A stretch of 64,000 bases of DNA from Phalacrocorax aristotelis (GCF_949628215.1 NC_134278.1:44473191-44537190); one strand, 5' to 3'. Positions 48,766 through 62,644 are shown, numbered from the stretch's first letter. The notes: generated by a model not told the origin, from the sequence alone. Program-made: numbers and translations.

Positions 48766-51509
48766 GCAAAGCTATGTGACAATCTGTGTACTTCAGAGAA
48801 AGCCAACTAATTTAGCCAATAAAACAGTGTTCATAATTTTTATAACTGGTGTTAACCTATACAGGTTCAGAATTTCATTCTGAATCCGTGAATTATTACT
48901 TTTACAATTTCCTGTATAATGTATGAATATGTCTATTGGTCCCAGTGTTGCAGGTCTTCCAAAGCAAGAGCTCTACTTTGAGTGAAGTGGAATTCTTACG
49001 TAAATAAGCTCAAACATGTCTTTAGTATGAGGTGGACAAGGTGAAAGCTCTGTAGATGTAGATCCTACATAGGAAGACAACAGAGAGAGCAAATTGGAGT
49101 TACCTTTGGAGCAGTACCCGAGTCCTGCGACGAAGAAGTCAACTTCTTCCTTTGTGGCTGGTGATCTCCATGCTGAGTAGGTAAGGAGGAGGGGAATGGG
49201 TGCTCCTTACACACCATTGCGATCTTCATAGGTTTTTATTTATTTTCTTAATTTATTTCCTAATTTTTAGATGCACAAATGCAGAAAGTAAACAGTTAGG
49301 AGGTTGTTATCAGAGACTTTATGATATTGAGCTGTTTGTGTGTGCATGTGTGCATATGTGCATACACCCCTTATATGATGTACCCTTTGACTTGAAGGCC
49401 TTGCACTAGAGTTCAAACAAACAGATACAGGCTGAAGAAATAAACTTTTTCTTACCCATTTTACTTAGACAAGTAATGACTTTCTAGCGATCTGACATTT
49501 TGCATCTTACATTTTGCTTGGCACATTAGTTCTTGTCTATTCAGTATCCACATGAAACAATAATGTAGGGCACCTGTAAAGGCAATCACACAAACAGGCA
49601 GGAGGCTATTCTTCTATAAGGTTCTTCACTGTTTTAGTTTTGTATTTTAAAAGCCCAGACATTTTACATTAGTTTTCTAGCAAATCAAAGAAGGTGCTAC
49701 CTGTTGGTTTTTTTTAGGGGGGGGAGGGTTGCATAATATCCAAAGAATAAATAAAATATCAATTTAAAACTTAATAATTTGATGCTATCTTATTCTTATA
49801 GATGCTGATTACCGGGGAGAAAAGGATTGTTAATGTGAAAGCTCTATGTTCTTTTAAAGCAACTCTGTGTTATTGAAAGTAAACATGTTTGAAGAATCAA
49901 CCTTTTGCTAATGATCAGCATACTCCTTTCCCTTTTTGTCTTCAAATAGACCAGCTGACGCCAGCTCTGATGTTATTTTTTTTTCATGCAGGGAGGAGGT
50001 GGTTATAGCAAAGATGTATTTTAACAAACAAACTTGGAAAAATAAAACCATCCTTTTTTCAATTTGAGATCATGTTTACTGAAGCATATTTCTCCTGATT
50101 GCTCTATATAAAGTCCTTTCTAATATTATGATTGATGCCTATAAATACACAGGCAGTAAGATGGCAATCACCAAGGAGGGAGAAGAGCTATGAATAAATT
50201 TAGGCTTGAAATTTAAAACATTTCTAATCATCAGAAGAATCAGTTTCTGGAACAGCTTTTCAGTGGAAGTCACGGTGGGATGAACTCTGTTCAGTACAAA
50301 GATGACATCTGTGATTTCCAGCTCTGCCAATTTAATGAGAATGCTGTAACGCAGCTTGGAGTCTTTCTTTCTTGTGCAGAACAGCCAAAAAAAATTACCT
50401 GAATTCTACAGTCTGAGCATCCTGCTGTCTATGTGGGGACATAACTATAGCTCTGTCTTAGGGATTAAAAGGAGAAGATCCACATTCTGCTCTGCTACGC
50501 CTTGCCTGTGCAGGGATTGAGCTCTTACTGACCTGCGGAGTTGTGTTAAATAACTTTTGTGAAAGCATCTGTGGAAGTTTTAGACATGACTGCTTTTGTG
50601 CTGGAGGGCACTGTCATCAGAGCTGAGCCAGCAGAAAGGCTCGTACAAGTGTTTCTTATTTGCTTCAGCAAAAGGTCAGCCAAGATTAGCTCAAAATACA
50701 TTAAGCAATAGGTTAAATGACACCAGCTGACTTTGTGCAGAAGTAGATTAGGAGTGCCCACAAAGGCTGTACCACAACTGAGCTCTAGAGGCAAGTGAAC
50801 TCTGAAAGAAAGGACAGCAACAGCTTCTGCCATTTCTGTGGTGACTATCTGACACAGCCCAGTAGCTGTATCTATGCAACCAGTTATTTCTGCTGCAATC
50901 TGCATGATAGTCTCTGTGCAGTGAAGACCTTTGAAATACTAAGCTTGCAGCATTTCTGGACAGGGTGAAAGCACTTCACACCCAGATTTATGCGTTCTCA
51001 GGTGTTGTCTTGTGGCACGCTGAGAGGCACCTGATAGATGGCAGGAAAAATCAATGGACAATATGGGCTTGTGGGTCTAACTCAAAAACTGCTGTTTTTC
51101 TTTCACACTGCCCTAAGGCCCATTTCTTCTTGGTCTCTCTGGATGCCTCTGTACCACACTGCTGGTCCTTGCAAGTTCTGACATGTTGGTAACAGGGTGT
51201 TTGACACCTTGACCAATAGACATCTCATTCTGGCAAGTCAACCACAAAGATACCACACAGCTTTAGCACGGCACTCATGCTGGCATATTTTATCCCAGTG
51301 TATTCTTTGTAGGGGTAATCAGTAGATGCTTACAGGAACAGCATAAGAAACAGGCCATATACCAAATGATTTATCTGGTTTCCAGCAGTCAGTGACTTAC
51401 GGACTTCCTAAATCACTTGTTCTTCCTAGATGTTACATCCTGACTGCTGTGTTTAACAGCTATACATGGACTTTCACTTCATTGTTGCTGGGCTTTTTTT
51501 TAATTCTTT
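48766..51509. other. Non-coding stretch, nothing recognised
   Basis: AT-rich, with a short TG-rich patch near 49337-49365. Two minus-strand open frames (50139-50330 and 50546-50905, the second 119 codons) match nothing I know and have no splice or promoter support, so I do not call them genes. Confidence 0.5.
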
Positions 51510-51590
51510 TTTAATCCACTTATAATTTTGACCTCCATAACATCTCACAGCAGTGAGTTCCACAATTTAATTATACACTAAAAGAAGAAT
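51510..51590 (-). mobile_element. Short ancient CR1/L3-like fragment
   Basis: The text around CATAACATCTCACAGCAGTG, GAGTTCCACAATTTAATTAT parallels the old CR1/L3 antisense block (recalled as ...AGCAATGAGTTCCACAGTTTAATTATG...). Only about 80 bases survive. Confidence 0.55.
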
Positions 51591-54500
51591 TGGCTTGCAA
51601 GACTGACAATGCACAGAAGCTACACATTCCTCAAAGCCTGTTTGCCATTTTAGAGCTCTCATTGCAAAGCTCCAGCGTACAGGGACACATACAGAAGCTA
51701 CAAATGGAAAAGATCCATTGTATCATACTGTTAGCTCCAGCCTTAATAGAAAATGTTTCAGTCACAGCTGGACATGATAACATCAGTGTACTTAAGAGAT
51801 ACACCAGGTCTCTGAACAGTCTGCAGGGTGCAAAAGCAAAATGATTTCTACAGCCTCCAGGGTGTTTTTCCTTAACAGAACGAACAAGGCAGGATTCGTG
51901 TTAAAGCTACTGTGAGCATCTGTCTTGGAATTGTTGGCATTTTGAGTATGCCTGTCGTTTTCCTGACAATTGTAGTTCTAGAGGTATTTCCTATACTTCT
52001 TCAACAGTTGCTAGACTAATACTGTGTGCATTTGTATATGCATTACAGAGATGACATTGTTACATTACTAAATCACAGTTTGTAAGTATCTTCATAGCGA
52101 ATACAGTTGGTTTTCAGTACCATAAACATTGGTTAAAGAAGAGGCAATAAATGGTTGAAAGCTTGCCACAGTCAGTCTAGAAGCAGAGCTCAGCCTTGAA
52201 CCATGAAGGTAGTAAATCACTGCAGTAATTTTCTAACAGTTATGAAGGATTGTCTTTCACTTGAAATTGTTTAGTTGATAGTGTGGGGTTTTTTTCCCCT
52301 AAAGCTTGTTTTCTTTTTCAAAGAAATAGGGAATTAAGGAAGCATTACATCACTATATTTTAGATCACATTAAATCATCACAGCAGTCATGTCTAAGATT
52401 ATATAATGTATGAAGATAAGCATAAAGAAGGAACCGAGAATAACCATAACCATGGAAAGACATAATTTGCTCTGGAATAATTAAGGGGAAACAAAGATCA
52501 GTTAGTTTAAACAAAAACTCCTTCTGTAATCTGCTGAGGGCTTTTCCTAACAGAAAACAACACTGCTGATTTGTATAATACTTTTATGTAGCGGTAATCC
52601 AAAGTGGTATACAGATGGTATATAGAATTATTTCTTGCATCTATAAAAAGAGATCTCTTCTTGAGCAGGAAGACTGTAATTATTATCTATCAACAATAAT
52701 ACACTGTATGCTGGATCAGCAGTGCTGTTTCTGGATATCTGGGGTATAATTCCATCTATGGATAGAATATATGAGCTACTGTCTGTTTTCCTCTTTTGAG
52801 AAAATTATAAGAAACAAATGTTGAAGAAAATGCCTAACTATATGCTGGAAAACCTTCCTCCAAACCAATCCTCAATATCTGATTAAGATATCATGGATTT
52901 TACATTACCTCACCTATTTTTTTTCTCAGAGAGAAAATATATTACCTTTTTTTCTCTCTAGAAGTTTTAATTCCTTCAGTCCTGCTAGTGGATGAAAAGC
53001 TTTATTTCCTTCTTTTTTAAATGGAAGTTTCTAAGCCTTATGATTGTAGAGAAAAGATTAAAAGTCTGCAGCAAAGGTTCAATAATTCTAAATCAAATAA
53101 ACCCCATGAACCCCATATTTCTTTTAAAATTCCCTGATGCTTAAGGACACTAATACGATGCTTGGCAACTGGGACACGAGCCTTTTCTGTGCTTGGGACT
53201 GATAATATTGTAATTCCTACCTCTTTGTAGCCATTTGTTGTAGATGAGAAATAACTTAGATTGTGTTGTAGCCTTACTCTGCATTCCAGAAAAACTCCAA
53301 CAGACTCATACAGATTAGGTAAGTCCAAAGTGCAGATGTAATTTTTTAAAAAAAATGCATGTCCTTTGTTCCAAAGTGCCCTCAGTTAATGGGAACATCT
53401 AGTGGCATGCTGAACAAGGAAACCAAGCTCTTACAACAGGTAAAGTTTTGTAAAACTCATCACCTGCCTGGGTTTATTTTACCTAGGTAGACTTGACATG
53501 TACTTTACGTTTTCATCAGTACACTACATACTATTGCTAGGTTTTAAACCAGGTACAGGTTTATAATATCTGAGAATGTACGTAGCAAGAAGAACAAATT
53601 GGCAATTTGTACTTGGCTGAACACAAAATTGGCAAAATTTGGTGCAGGGCAGTTATGTAAAAGAGCTCAGTTCTGTCAATCCAGATCTCAAAGCTCATCC
53701 TAGGTTTTTGATATAACTTCTAATCATTATAAGTGGCTCTGATTTATATATATTTGTAACTGAAGCAGGCCTTCCAGACTGCACATGCATGTAATCCACC
53801 TACCAGGCATATGGGGACTGTGGAACAAATAGGTGCAAGCAGCTCCACAATTGTTCATTGGCTTTGGGGAGCAAACGGTTGCTTAGTGAACCATCAGCAT
53901 CACTTCAGTATGTTTTGGAAGTCTGTTGAAATACTGCCCTTCTCCATCCCCACTGAGAATATAAATTCTTGTGGCTCAAAATGGTGTAACTGTTTTATTC
54001 AGTATTTCTATTTTGGATACTCAACACTAATTTTCAGTGTAATTCTGTTCCAGGTGTTTGTGCACTACAAAAGGTTTTTGTTTCTAAGTACATGTTCTGC
54101 TACAGTAATTATACCTCCTGCACTGTAATTCAAGCCTGAAAGTTGATTTATCCTCCATGTGTTCTTTGTAGAATTAAATGTGTCGCTGTTGTAACTGACT
54201 GACTTCTGACAAAGCTGATCTAAACAGTTGCAGAATGTCTCATTGCCTTCACAGTTATGAGCCCAATTAACTTGTCAACATTTTCCAACAGTTATTTACT
54301 ACAGATTTACCACAGCTCTAATCAGCTGTAGAGGTGGGAGAAAGGAGGACAATTAGGGTAGGGAGTGGCTTTCCTTGCAGTGTTTGTTCTAGTGACAAGT
54401 GTAACTGGAGCCTCATTTCACAAGTGTTTTAGGATACGTAGGACATCAGAAATGGTGACGGGTCAGAAAATCATGAAGAGGTTTGTTCAGTGATTGTGAT

Positions 54501-56302
54501 CTGACTCTGAAGCCTACTGAAATTAGCTTTTGTACTGCTAATTATTTCACTCTTGGTTGTTTCAACAGACATTTAAAATGAGATTATCCCATCTGTCTTA
54601 GCATATTTCATATGTCATTTCACATGCAATTTGCTACCTAAGGACCAGCTGCTGCTATCTTTGTTCATCATATGCAGAGAACACCATGGCTGCATGAAAA
54701 AGGTGAAAATTCCAAAAAAGTTGAGAACACTGGCCATTGTTCTGATAGCATTAATCCCTTTCCTATTTTGCTTCTTTGCATGTATCCTGTATTGCCGAAA
54801 CTAAATTACTGTAGATTCTTCTGGGAAAGTATCACACTGAACATTGTGTGATTTAAATATAGCTAGAGACCGCAAGGGGCCTTGCTAGAGAGTGAGTCTC
54901 AGTGCATTGTGCTTTCTGGAGCTGTTGAAAGGTGCAGAGATCAGAAGCTGTTGCTCTAGCCTGACACCTTCAGAATAAACACTGTCTTCAAAATGCCTTC
55001 ACTCTTCTCTCATGAGAATACAATCGACGACTCCTTTTGAGAGGGAACTGCCCTCACGCTGCAGATCTTTTTTCCCCACCCTGACCATCACAGTGGTGAA
55101 GTGTGCCCCCCTGGCAGCGGGGCAGGACACCAGCAGTGGCTGCTGCAGGTTCCTGGCAGCCTCTTCTAGGCTCTCAGTCCGTCACCGCCTGCTGGCGACG
55201 TGACTGTACCATCTGGTGCCAGGTTGGAATTGCACAATCCATTCGCTGTCAGGGTGCGTCATAACCTGCAGTGTTCAAAAGGTCCAGCACTCCTTGACAA
55301 AAGGCATCTCTGTGAGGGTGTTTATTTTCAAACCTCTCTGGGGTGAGAAGAGATACTTTTAGGTCTGGGAAAGTACATATCGTGTTCAAGAACCAAATCA
55401 TAATGATCTGTCCATGGATAATTCAAGTTGCAATTCTGGTTTTAAGATACCTAAGGAACATATGTAATGAATGTAAAACTAAAGTTGTTTCTTTTCTGAG
55501 AGGGCACTGTGGCTGAATAGAAACCATGGTAACTAGGATGGCATATGCTGGTACCTTGTTCCTGAGTGATAAAAATGCACATAGAGTAGGCTTTGTGCTT
55601 AGCAACAAAAACTAATCAACCAAGTTTTCAAATACCCCTCCCTCCAGCCCTCCATTGCAACTGCCATCCTTGTCCCATGCAGTATGTATGCCCAGTCTTT
55701 GTACTTCCATATTCACTAATCCATCCTTTAGGCATGCAATAAGCAGCACAAAATACATCTCAAAAAAAAAGAAAACAATTTATTCTTTTTGGCCATTGCT
55801 TAGAAGAATACACAACTCAGATCTCCTTCCCTGTAGAGCTGTTATGAAGTGTGACTCATCCTTGGCCAACATGTTGGATGTTCACTTTAGTTACAATATG
55901 TGCATCTAAAGATTGTTGTAAACACTTGCTGTTAATAGCAAATTACTCCATGGTATACAATGGGAAGTAGAAGCAATTTTAATACATTTAATATATTAAG
56001 CTGTACATTTTAAGTCATGTTAGGGCAGCACACTGACAAAAATTAATTAGGGAAATTCTCTATTAGCATATATTGGCTGCCATACAAATCATGTTGGCAT
56101 GAAAAATAGGAATAATGCAAATCATACTCTACAGTGATGGTTAAATATTTTCTAAACACTAAACAATATTACACAAATCTTTGATATCTACCCTATGTGG
56201 CAAATCTGGATGAGGATCCAATTTATTTATACTAACAAGTGAAACGAGATGGAGTATCGCAGGTTTCCAGTTGTTGATGGTACATGTTAAATAGGCTGAC
56301 TT
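51591..56302. other. Non-coding stretch with one GC-richer patch
   Basis: No gene or named repeat is recognised. Most of it is AT-rich. Between about 55015 and 55290 the sequence becomes clearly richer in G and C with several CpGs. It has a 63-codon plus-strand frame lacking any domain and no convincing splice sites. Confidence 0.5.
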
Positions 56303-56878
56303 CCATAGAATCATAGAATAGTTTGGGTTGGAAGGGACCTTTAGAGGTCATCTAGCCCAACCCCCCTGAGATGAGCAGGGAAATCTTCAACTAGATCAGG
56401 TTGCTCAAAGCCCCACCAACCTGACCTTGAATGTTTCCAGGGATGGGGCATCTACCACCTCTCTGGGCAACCTGTTCCAGCATTTCACCACTCTCACTGT
56501 ACAAAATTTCTTCCTTATATCTAGTCTAAATCTACCCTCTTTTAGTTTAAAACCATCACCCCTTGTCCTATTTCAACAGGCCCTACTAAAAAGTCTGTCC
56601 CCATCTTTTATAAGGCCCCTTTAAGTACTGAAAGGCTGCAATAAGGTCTCCCCGCAGCCTTCTCCAGGCTGAACAACCCCAACTGTCTCAGCCTGTCCTC
56701 ACAGGAGAGGTGCTCCAGCCCTTTGATCATTTTTGCGGCCCTCCTCTGGGCCCACTCCTACAGGTCCATGTCCTTTCTGTGCTGAGGGCTCCAGAGCTGG
56801 ACACAGCACTCCAGGTGGGGTCTCTCCAGAGTGGAGTAGAGCGGCAGAATCACTTCCCTTGACCTGCTGGCCATGCTC
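56303..56878 (-). mobile_element. CR1 LINE, 5'-truncated 3' end
   Basis: The minus-strand element begins at its 3' tail (CCATAGAATCATAGAATAGT, 56303-56322) and reads through the GGTTGGAAGGGACCTTTAGA, GGGCAACCTGTTCCAGCATT, CTTCTCCAGGCTGAACAACC and CCAGAGCTGGACACAGCACT blocks to the TTGACCTGCTGGCCATGCTC block at 56859-56878, where the 5' truncation lies. ORF2 is broken by frame changes. Its 3' UTR differs from the 3.3, 27.1 and 35.6 kb copies, marking another subfamily. Confidence 0.93.
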
Positions 56879-58850
56879 TTTTTCTCTCTCACATGCAGTT
56901 GCTTTCCTCAGTACAGGCAGGTGAAATGCCTTCGTACTTATGTGGGATCTAACCAGCCCACATAACAGAGTCAGCATCTGACACAGCACAAGTCAATGAT
57001 CCAGAGATTTCATAATCTCTCTCTTGGGAGATTGTAAAAAAGAACAGGAATATTATGTCTTTCCAAATGTAGCTTAGCACATTTGAGTAAGCTTAGACTG
57101 CTCCCAAAATCTAAGCTATTACACTGTTACTAGAATGATAATATTGTATGTATGTACGTGTCTTTCTCCATTGTGCAGAAGTAAATCCTATTTGTCTGTA
57201 AGTAACATATCTTTTTTTTTCTCTTTTTAAAGTTCACTGTCATTGACTGACTCAGGACGTACAGTGTCAGAGATTTTGTAACATAGCATAATGCTATATC
57301 ACTGCGTTAAAAGGAAGTCTCTAGGGTGTTAGACTAATTGACTTTATTAAGGTCATCTATACTTTAAGAGTGTTCTCACATGGTCAGATCAATAGCACAT
57401 GATTAGAGCATTATCATGCCTTTTCCTACTTGGAAGTCTTCACAGGGTGCCACTTCACACTTTCACTGAAGAGTATATTTCAACGTTTTTCGTCCCTCAG
57501 ACAAAAAAAGTGAACAACAGAATCTTACTGAACTAGCTGTATTTCTGAGAAATTTACAGAAGCCTCAGAGCTAATCTTAAGACCTAATTGTGCATATTTT
57601 TGACCACATGCATAATTTCTGTTGGTGGAAACCTGACCACTTATATAAATAAATATTCACATATCCAAGCTGCAGGATCCGGGCTTGAGGGTCTGTCTCG
57701 TTCCATTCCCTTGATGAGGATAATGATGTCCCCTGGCACTGGCATAGGCTCGAGCTCACCAGTTCTTCCACAGTGCTTTTGTGGCAGGTCAGAATTTTTC
57801 AGCTTTCTTTTATCACTGACTTGAACTTAAGATGAACACCTACCAGAAAGGCAAACGTGTATAGTCCACAGAACCATCAGAGAGTCTTCCTGGAGTGATT
57901 TATGTGATGTCATGACAACGATTTGGTGTACGCCGCTACGGCAACAATCAAAAAAATAGAGGTGTCAGTCACTGCACCCAGATTTCTTCATACATCTGAT
58001 GTAGACCTGAGGCATTAAGAAACTGTGCAATTTTTTCTGTGGCATCTTTGTGAAAATGTGGGAGACTTGAAAGTGAAATGTCAACTGACTTGTGCCTATG
58101 TATCAATACCATCGAAACAAAGAATCAAAGCATCATAAATTATAAAGCTGATCTATAACAGACTTGTTTCCAACTATTTCATAAAGTTTGGGGCCTTAGA
58201 AAATGAGAACTATGGATCTTTTTAGCATGCAATAAATGGAAACAATTCCTTCCATAAAGTGCTCTGACTGTAATGTGGATCCTGTAACCTCATTACCGGA
58301 AAATGTTACTACAGAGGAATTGCTAAAGGAAGAGGAGCAGTTGTGAGCTTAAGTATAATTTTTCTACATTACTGTTCATGAAATAAAATAAGCCAATATC
58401 ATTTCCATTGGTGAACCACAGAGAAAAAACAGGGATATGTTTTGTTTGGATTTTCGCTCTTGTTTCCCTGTTCTCCCACCCACAGCCCTGGCTGCTGCTT
58501 TCCAGAGACAAATGCATTGCATGGTACTAAGTATATACTGAGAAAACATGCAAGCTGGCAGCTGGCATTACTACTGCAGGAATAATCCTTAAATTGTATA
58601 TTTGTATTCTGTTGAATGATTCCGGTGTCTTTTAAGCTATATTTTAGTACCTTTTCTCTCCACTCATGTCTTGTAGATGAAGTGGCAGGGTTAGCTCCCG
58701 GTAGGAATGAGAATTGGAAGGATGGAAGGACAACATTTCAAGCAAAGGAGTAAAGCATAGGTGGATGGAATCAAGTTTCTTTCCCCGTAATTTTTAATGT
58801 TCTGGTGATGCTGAGAGACATTTGGCCAGGCATAGGCAATATGGAGTCAC
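56879..58850. other. Non-coding stretch, nothing recognised
   Basis: AT-rich sequence with short unsupported frames only. I see no repeat, exon or RNA gene. Confidence 0.55.
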
Positions 58851-59063
58851 TCTTCCCAGAGGTTTGCGGCAGAACAACAATGGGTAACAGTCACAAGTTA
58901 CAACAGGAAATTTTGCCAAGCCGTAAAGAAATTACTTTTTCCATGAAAATAATTAAGCACTGGAATGGGTAGCCCAAGTTGTTGAATCTCCAGCCTTGGA
59001 AGTATTCAAAGCTCAACTGCACAAGATAAATTACTCCCTTATAAGCTAAATTATTCTGTGAAT
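58851..59063 (+). mobile_element. Old, diverged CR1 3' fragment
   Basis: Sense CR1 can be traced from CAACAATGGGTAACAGTCAC, through ACAACAGGAAATTTTGCCAA and AAGCACTGGAATGGGTAGCC, to GAATCTCCAGCCTTGGAAGT and ATTATTCTGTGAATTC. Mismatches are frequent throughout, so it is an old copy. It ends close to the usual CR1 3' terminus. Confidence 0.75.
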
Positions 59064-61988
59064 TCAAAACTGTTTACAACGTGGTGCCAAATGTTTTGAT
59101 GTAGCAAGTGGTCTGCCTCTTTCCCAAATGAAATGCTGAGTTCTTCTTCCAGTAAGATCATTCTACATCCCTATAACCATTAGATCCCAAATGCCTGGAT
59201 GGCTACCTGCATTTGACTTGGGGGTTGCCCAGCCCCTGTTAAAACTGTCATCCAGCTCCTGCAGAGGTGCGTAAGACCCCAGTACTTATTACTCTAGTGC
59301 AACTGCCTTTGTATAACCTTGATGGACCAAGGACAAGATCTGAAAGTATTACAGAAATTAGAGATGCTGCTAATGATCTGCAATTTTATAAGTAAAATTA
59401 AAAAGTGAAGTAGTAATATTATTGTAGCATGGCAAGAGATGCATATGTAAAAAAGCATGCCTAGGAAAACTCAAGATTTATTTCTCATTAAGTTTTTTAT
59501 TCCTACTCTGCTGCTAGCAGACCTCAGAAAAAAATAAGACAATATTATTCCTGATGGCAAACCAGACAAAAACATAAGAGTTATTTAAGTAATGCTTTGT
59601 GTGATGACTTCTCTAAAAGCTATGAGGTAAAGCATCCTTGCAAAACACAGCCAAAACAAATATTATTCTTGTTTTCATAGTTTTCATTTAGGTGCATCCT
59701 GGTAAGTCACCTTCCCAAATGGTGCAATCAGGTCCCCAGAGCACCCCCTGCATAAATCTCATTATATTCTAATAAATCTCTGAGGGCACTTAAAAGCTTT
59801 GCTAGCTAAAAACATAAAACAAAAAAAGAGGCCACCTGCAGCATACATGGACTTGGCAGGGCTTTCGGAAAAAGTTTTCTTTAGGGAGAGGAATTATTTG
59901 CAAAGATTCAGCAACAAAACCATGTGCCTGTATCTCCTCTGCAGCCTGGAACTCCATTTTTGTCTAGTGCATCTAGTGAAGGGATGCAACAGATAAGCTG
60001 TTTTCTCATGTTTAAGCCACTTTTTTTCAGCTGAATCTTTAGATACCGCTCTGCAACCATAGAAACTGTTTGACCAATTGGAATGCACACTGGATTTTTA
60101 TCTCTTAAGTAATCATTTTTCCTTATCATGGAAATAACTTGAAACCAGCAGCATATGAAGTTAGTTCAGATTCAAGTTGTCTTCCACTTGAAAAAAACCT
60201 TTGATTGAGACGGCACAAATGCAACGTATCTGTGTCTAGCGCCTGATGTAGAAAGTACGTAGCATTTGAAAATCCTTCATGAGACATTCGCCGACCTGAC
60301 ATTTGAATCTATTTGTCTACCATTTTCCTCCCTCATTCAGGAAGCTGAGATGATCTGTGTAGGGGAAGGTCAAGGAGGTGCTATCATTTCATCAAGGACA
60401 AAAGATTATTTTAGCAAAGGCCTTTCATATTGTTAAAAACTGAAAGAAAAAAAAAAAAAGGGAAATTGTCACATAACCTGTGTTAAATTCAAGACTTCTG
60501 AGTTTAACCCAGGGGTTAAGGAAGGGAAGGAAAGGAGTAACAGCACATCAAAAGCCCTATGTAATTTATATTAATATCATGTTCTGCATTTTGACTTTAA
60601 CTACATTTAGATTTTCATCTTTCATTTTCAGAAGTATCTAGCAGCTAAGACAGAGGGAACAGTTCATATTTCTCAAAGTATTGTTTTGGGTTGCAGCAAA
60701 CTCAGGGGGATTTCAGTAGCACGGTTCTCACTCAGTCCAAGCTTTTGGTCTTGGCTGAGAAATAATTACACTTTTTTTGACAAATTTAAATGTTATACAC
60801 TAGAGCATGATGTTGTAGCAAGGGGTGAATTCCATAACAAGTTCCACAACAGCAGAACTACAGAAAACATAAAATTTTGAGGATAAAAATCCAGCACGGG
60901 TTTCCTGTAGTGCTCTGTCAGTAAAACTATGGTTTTTCCTTAGGGTGTCTCTGAAACATTGCAGTTTCACCACTTTTAGAAGGCTAGAGAATTATGTATG
61001 ACATGGATCCTGTACATCACAAACACGTATTTATGTTATTAGTTGAAAGGACACATTTGCTTTATGTAGTATCTTCTCAGCTTTTAAAGACAGCTCTGCG
61101 TCCATGATAAGATTCAAATAATTTTATTCAAAATATACAAAATGGTACATTTCTTTCAAAAGGGCTAAAAAACCATGATTAAATGTCAACCCTTTAAGAG
61201 CCACAAGAAAAATGGCTCGATTTTTCAAATTGCTACATTAATGAGAACTTTGCAATATAAAAAAAAGAGTTTAATATTGAAGTATTACATGTGCAGAAGT
61301 GAGCTGATAGAATTTATCTTTGTTAAGTGATGACAACTGTGAATTCATTCCCACACAGGAAACCTTTAACTGGTGACAGCTAATTGAGAAAGGCAGAACA
61401 CAGTATGAAATTTATTCCCACTTTCTTCCTCTGTGGAGGAGCAAAGCAAATAGAGTGGCATTATTTCTTCCTAAAGACATCTTCAGTAGCCTGCTTTGCT
61501 TTGATTCATTGCTATTCAGTGCACTTAGTTTCTGTTTATTCCAGTTTCACTGTAGCTTTAGGTAGACAGTAAATCAGCCTCACTCATTGTATATAGTTAA
61601 TTGCCTATCTAAGAAACAGGACTAGAAACATGACAGATGATACTCAGCAACAAAGTAGCGGGGGGAGTGGGAGGACTGGATTTAGGTAAGGGTGGGAATG
61701 GTAGCAAAGAGGATGGGACAAACTTTTGTTTAACAAGTCTTAGCATTCCTTTTTGAGATTGACCAAAGCAAAAAACAATCAAACACGCACCCCTCACCCC
61801 ACCCCCCAAAAAAACAACCTAATTATTTGGCAAAGCAAGGGATACCTTTGGTGTGTAAACAAAATATTTTACATTCAGTTTGAACTGTTCTTAGAAATAA
61901 ATGTCATCTCATACCACCATGGCAAAATACTTCATTACAAGATAAAAAATAGGTTTTATAATATACTTTTCCCATCCCAAATCAAGTA
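59064..61988. other. Non-coding stretch, nothing recognised
   Basis: AT-rich with an A run at 60448-60460 and a C/A-rich patch at 61786-61815. Open frames are short and without recognisable content. Confidence 0.55.
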
Positions 61989-62644
61989 ACATCCTCATAG
62001 GTAAGCTTAGGAAGTGTGGGTTAGATGAGAGGACAGTGAGGTGGACTGAGAACTGGCTGAACAACAGAGCTCAGAGGGTCATGATCAATGGAGCAGAGTC
62101 TGGTTGGAGGCCTGTATCTAGCAGTGTTCCCCAGGGGTCTGTGCTGGGTCCAGTCCTGTTCAACATATTCATCAATGACCTAGATGAAGGGACAGAGTGT
62201 ACCCTCAGCACGTTCGCTGATGATACCAAGCTGGGAGGCGTGGCTGATACACCAGAAGGTTGTGCTGCCATTCAGTGAGACCTGGACAGGCTGGAGAGCT
62301 GCAGAAGAACAAACCCATGCACCAGTACAGGCTGGGGGCTGACCTGCTGGAAAGTGGCTCTTCTGAGGAGGACCTGGGAGTGCTGGGGGACAGCAGGTTG
62401 ACCCTGAGCCAGCAATGTGCCCTTGTGGCCATGAAGGCCAACAGTATCCTGGGATGCATTAAGAGGATTGTGGCCAGCAGGTTGAGAGAGGTTATCCTCC
62501 CCCTCTACTCTGCCCTAGTGAGAACACATCTGGAGTACTGCATCCAGGTCTGGGCTCCCCAGGTCAAGAAAGATGTGGAACTACTTGAGCAAGTCCACCC
62601 AAGAGCTTCAAAGATGATCAGGGGACTGCAGCATCTCTGGGACT
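61989..62644 (+). mobile_element. CR1 LINE, internal ORF2 piece lacking its 3' end
   Basis: Sense ORF2 sequence starts in the reverse transcriptase region, with [20 protein letters not shown] and the catalytic-box equivalent FADDTKLGG. It then passes to [55 protein letters not shown] and MIRGLQHL. A stop interrupts the frame near 62278. Between RLESC and NKPMHQYR roughly 60 bases present in usual CR1 copies are missing, and the frame changes there. It stops at about 62644 without the last ORF2 blocks or the 3' UTR. It cannot encode an active protein. Confidence 0.93.
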
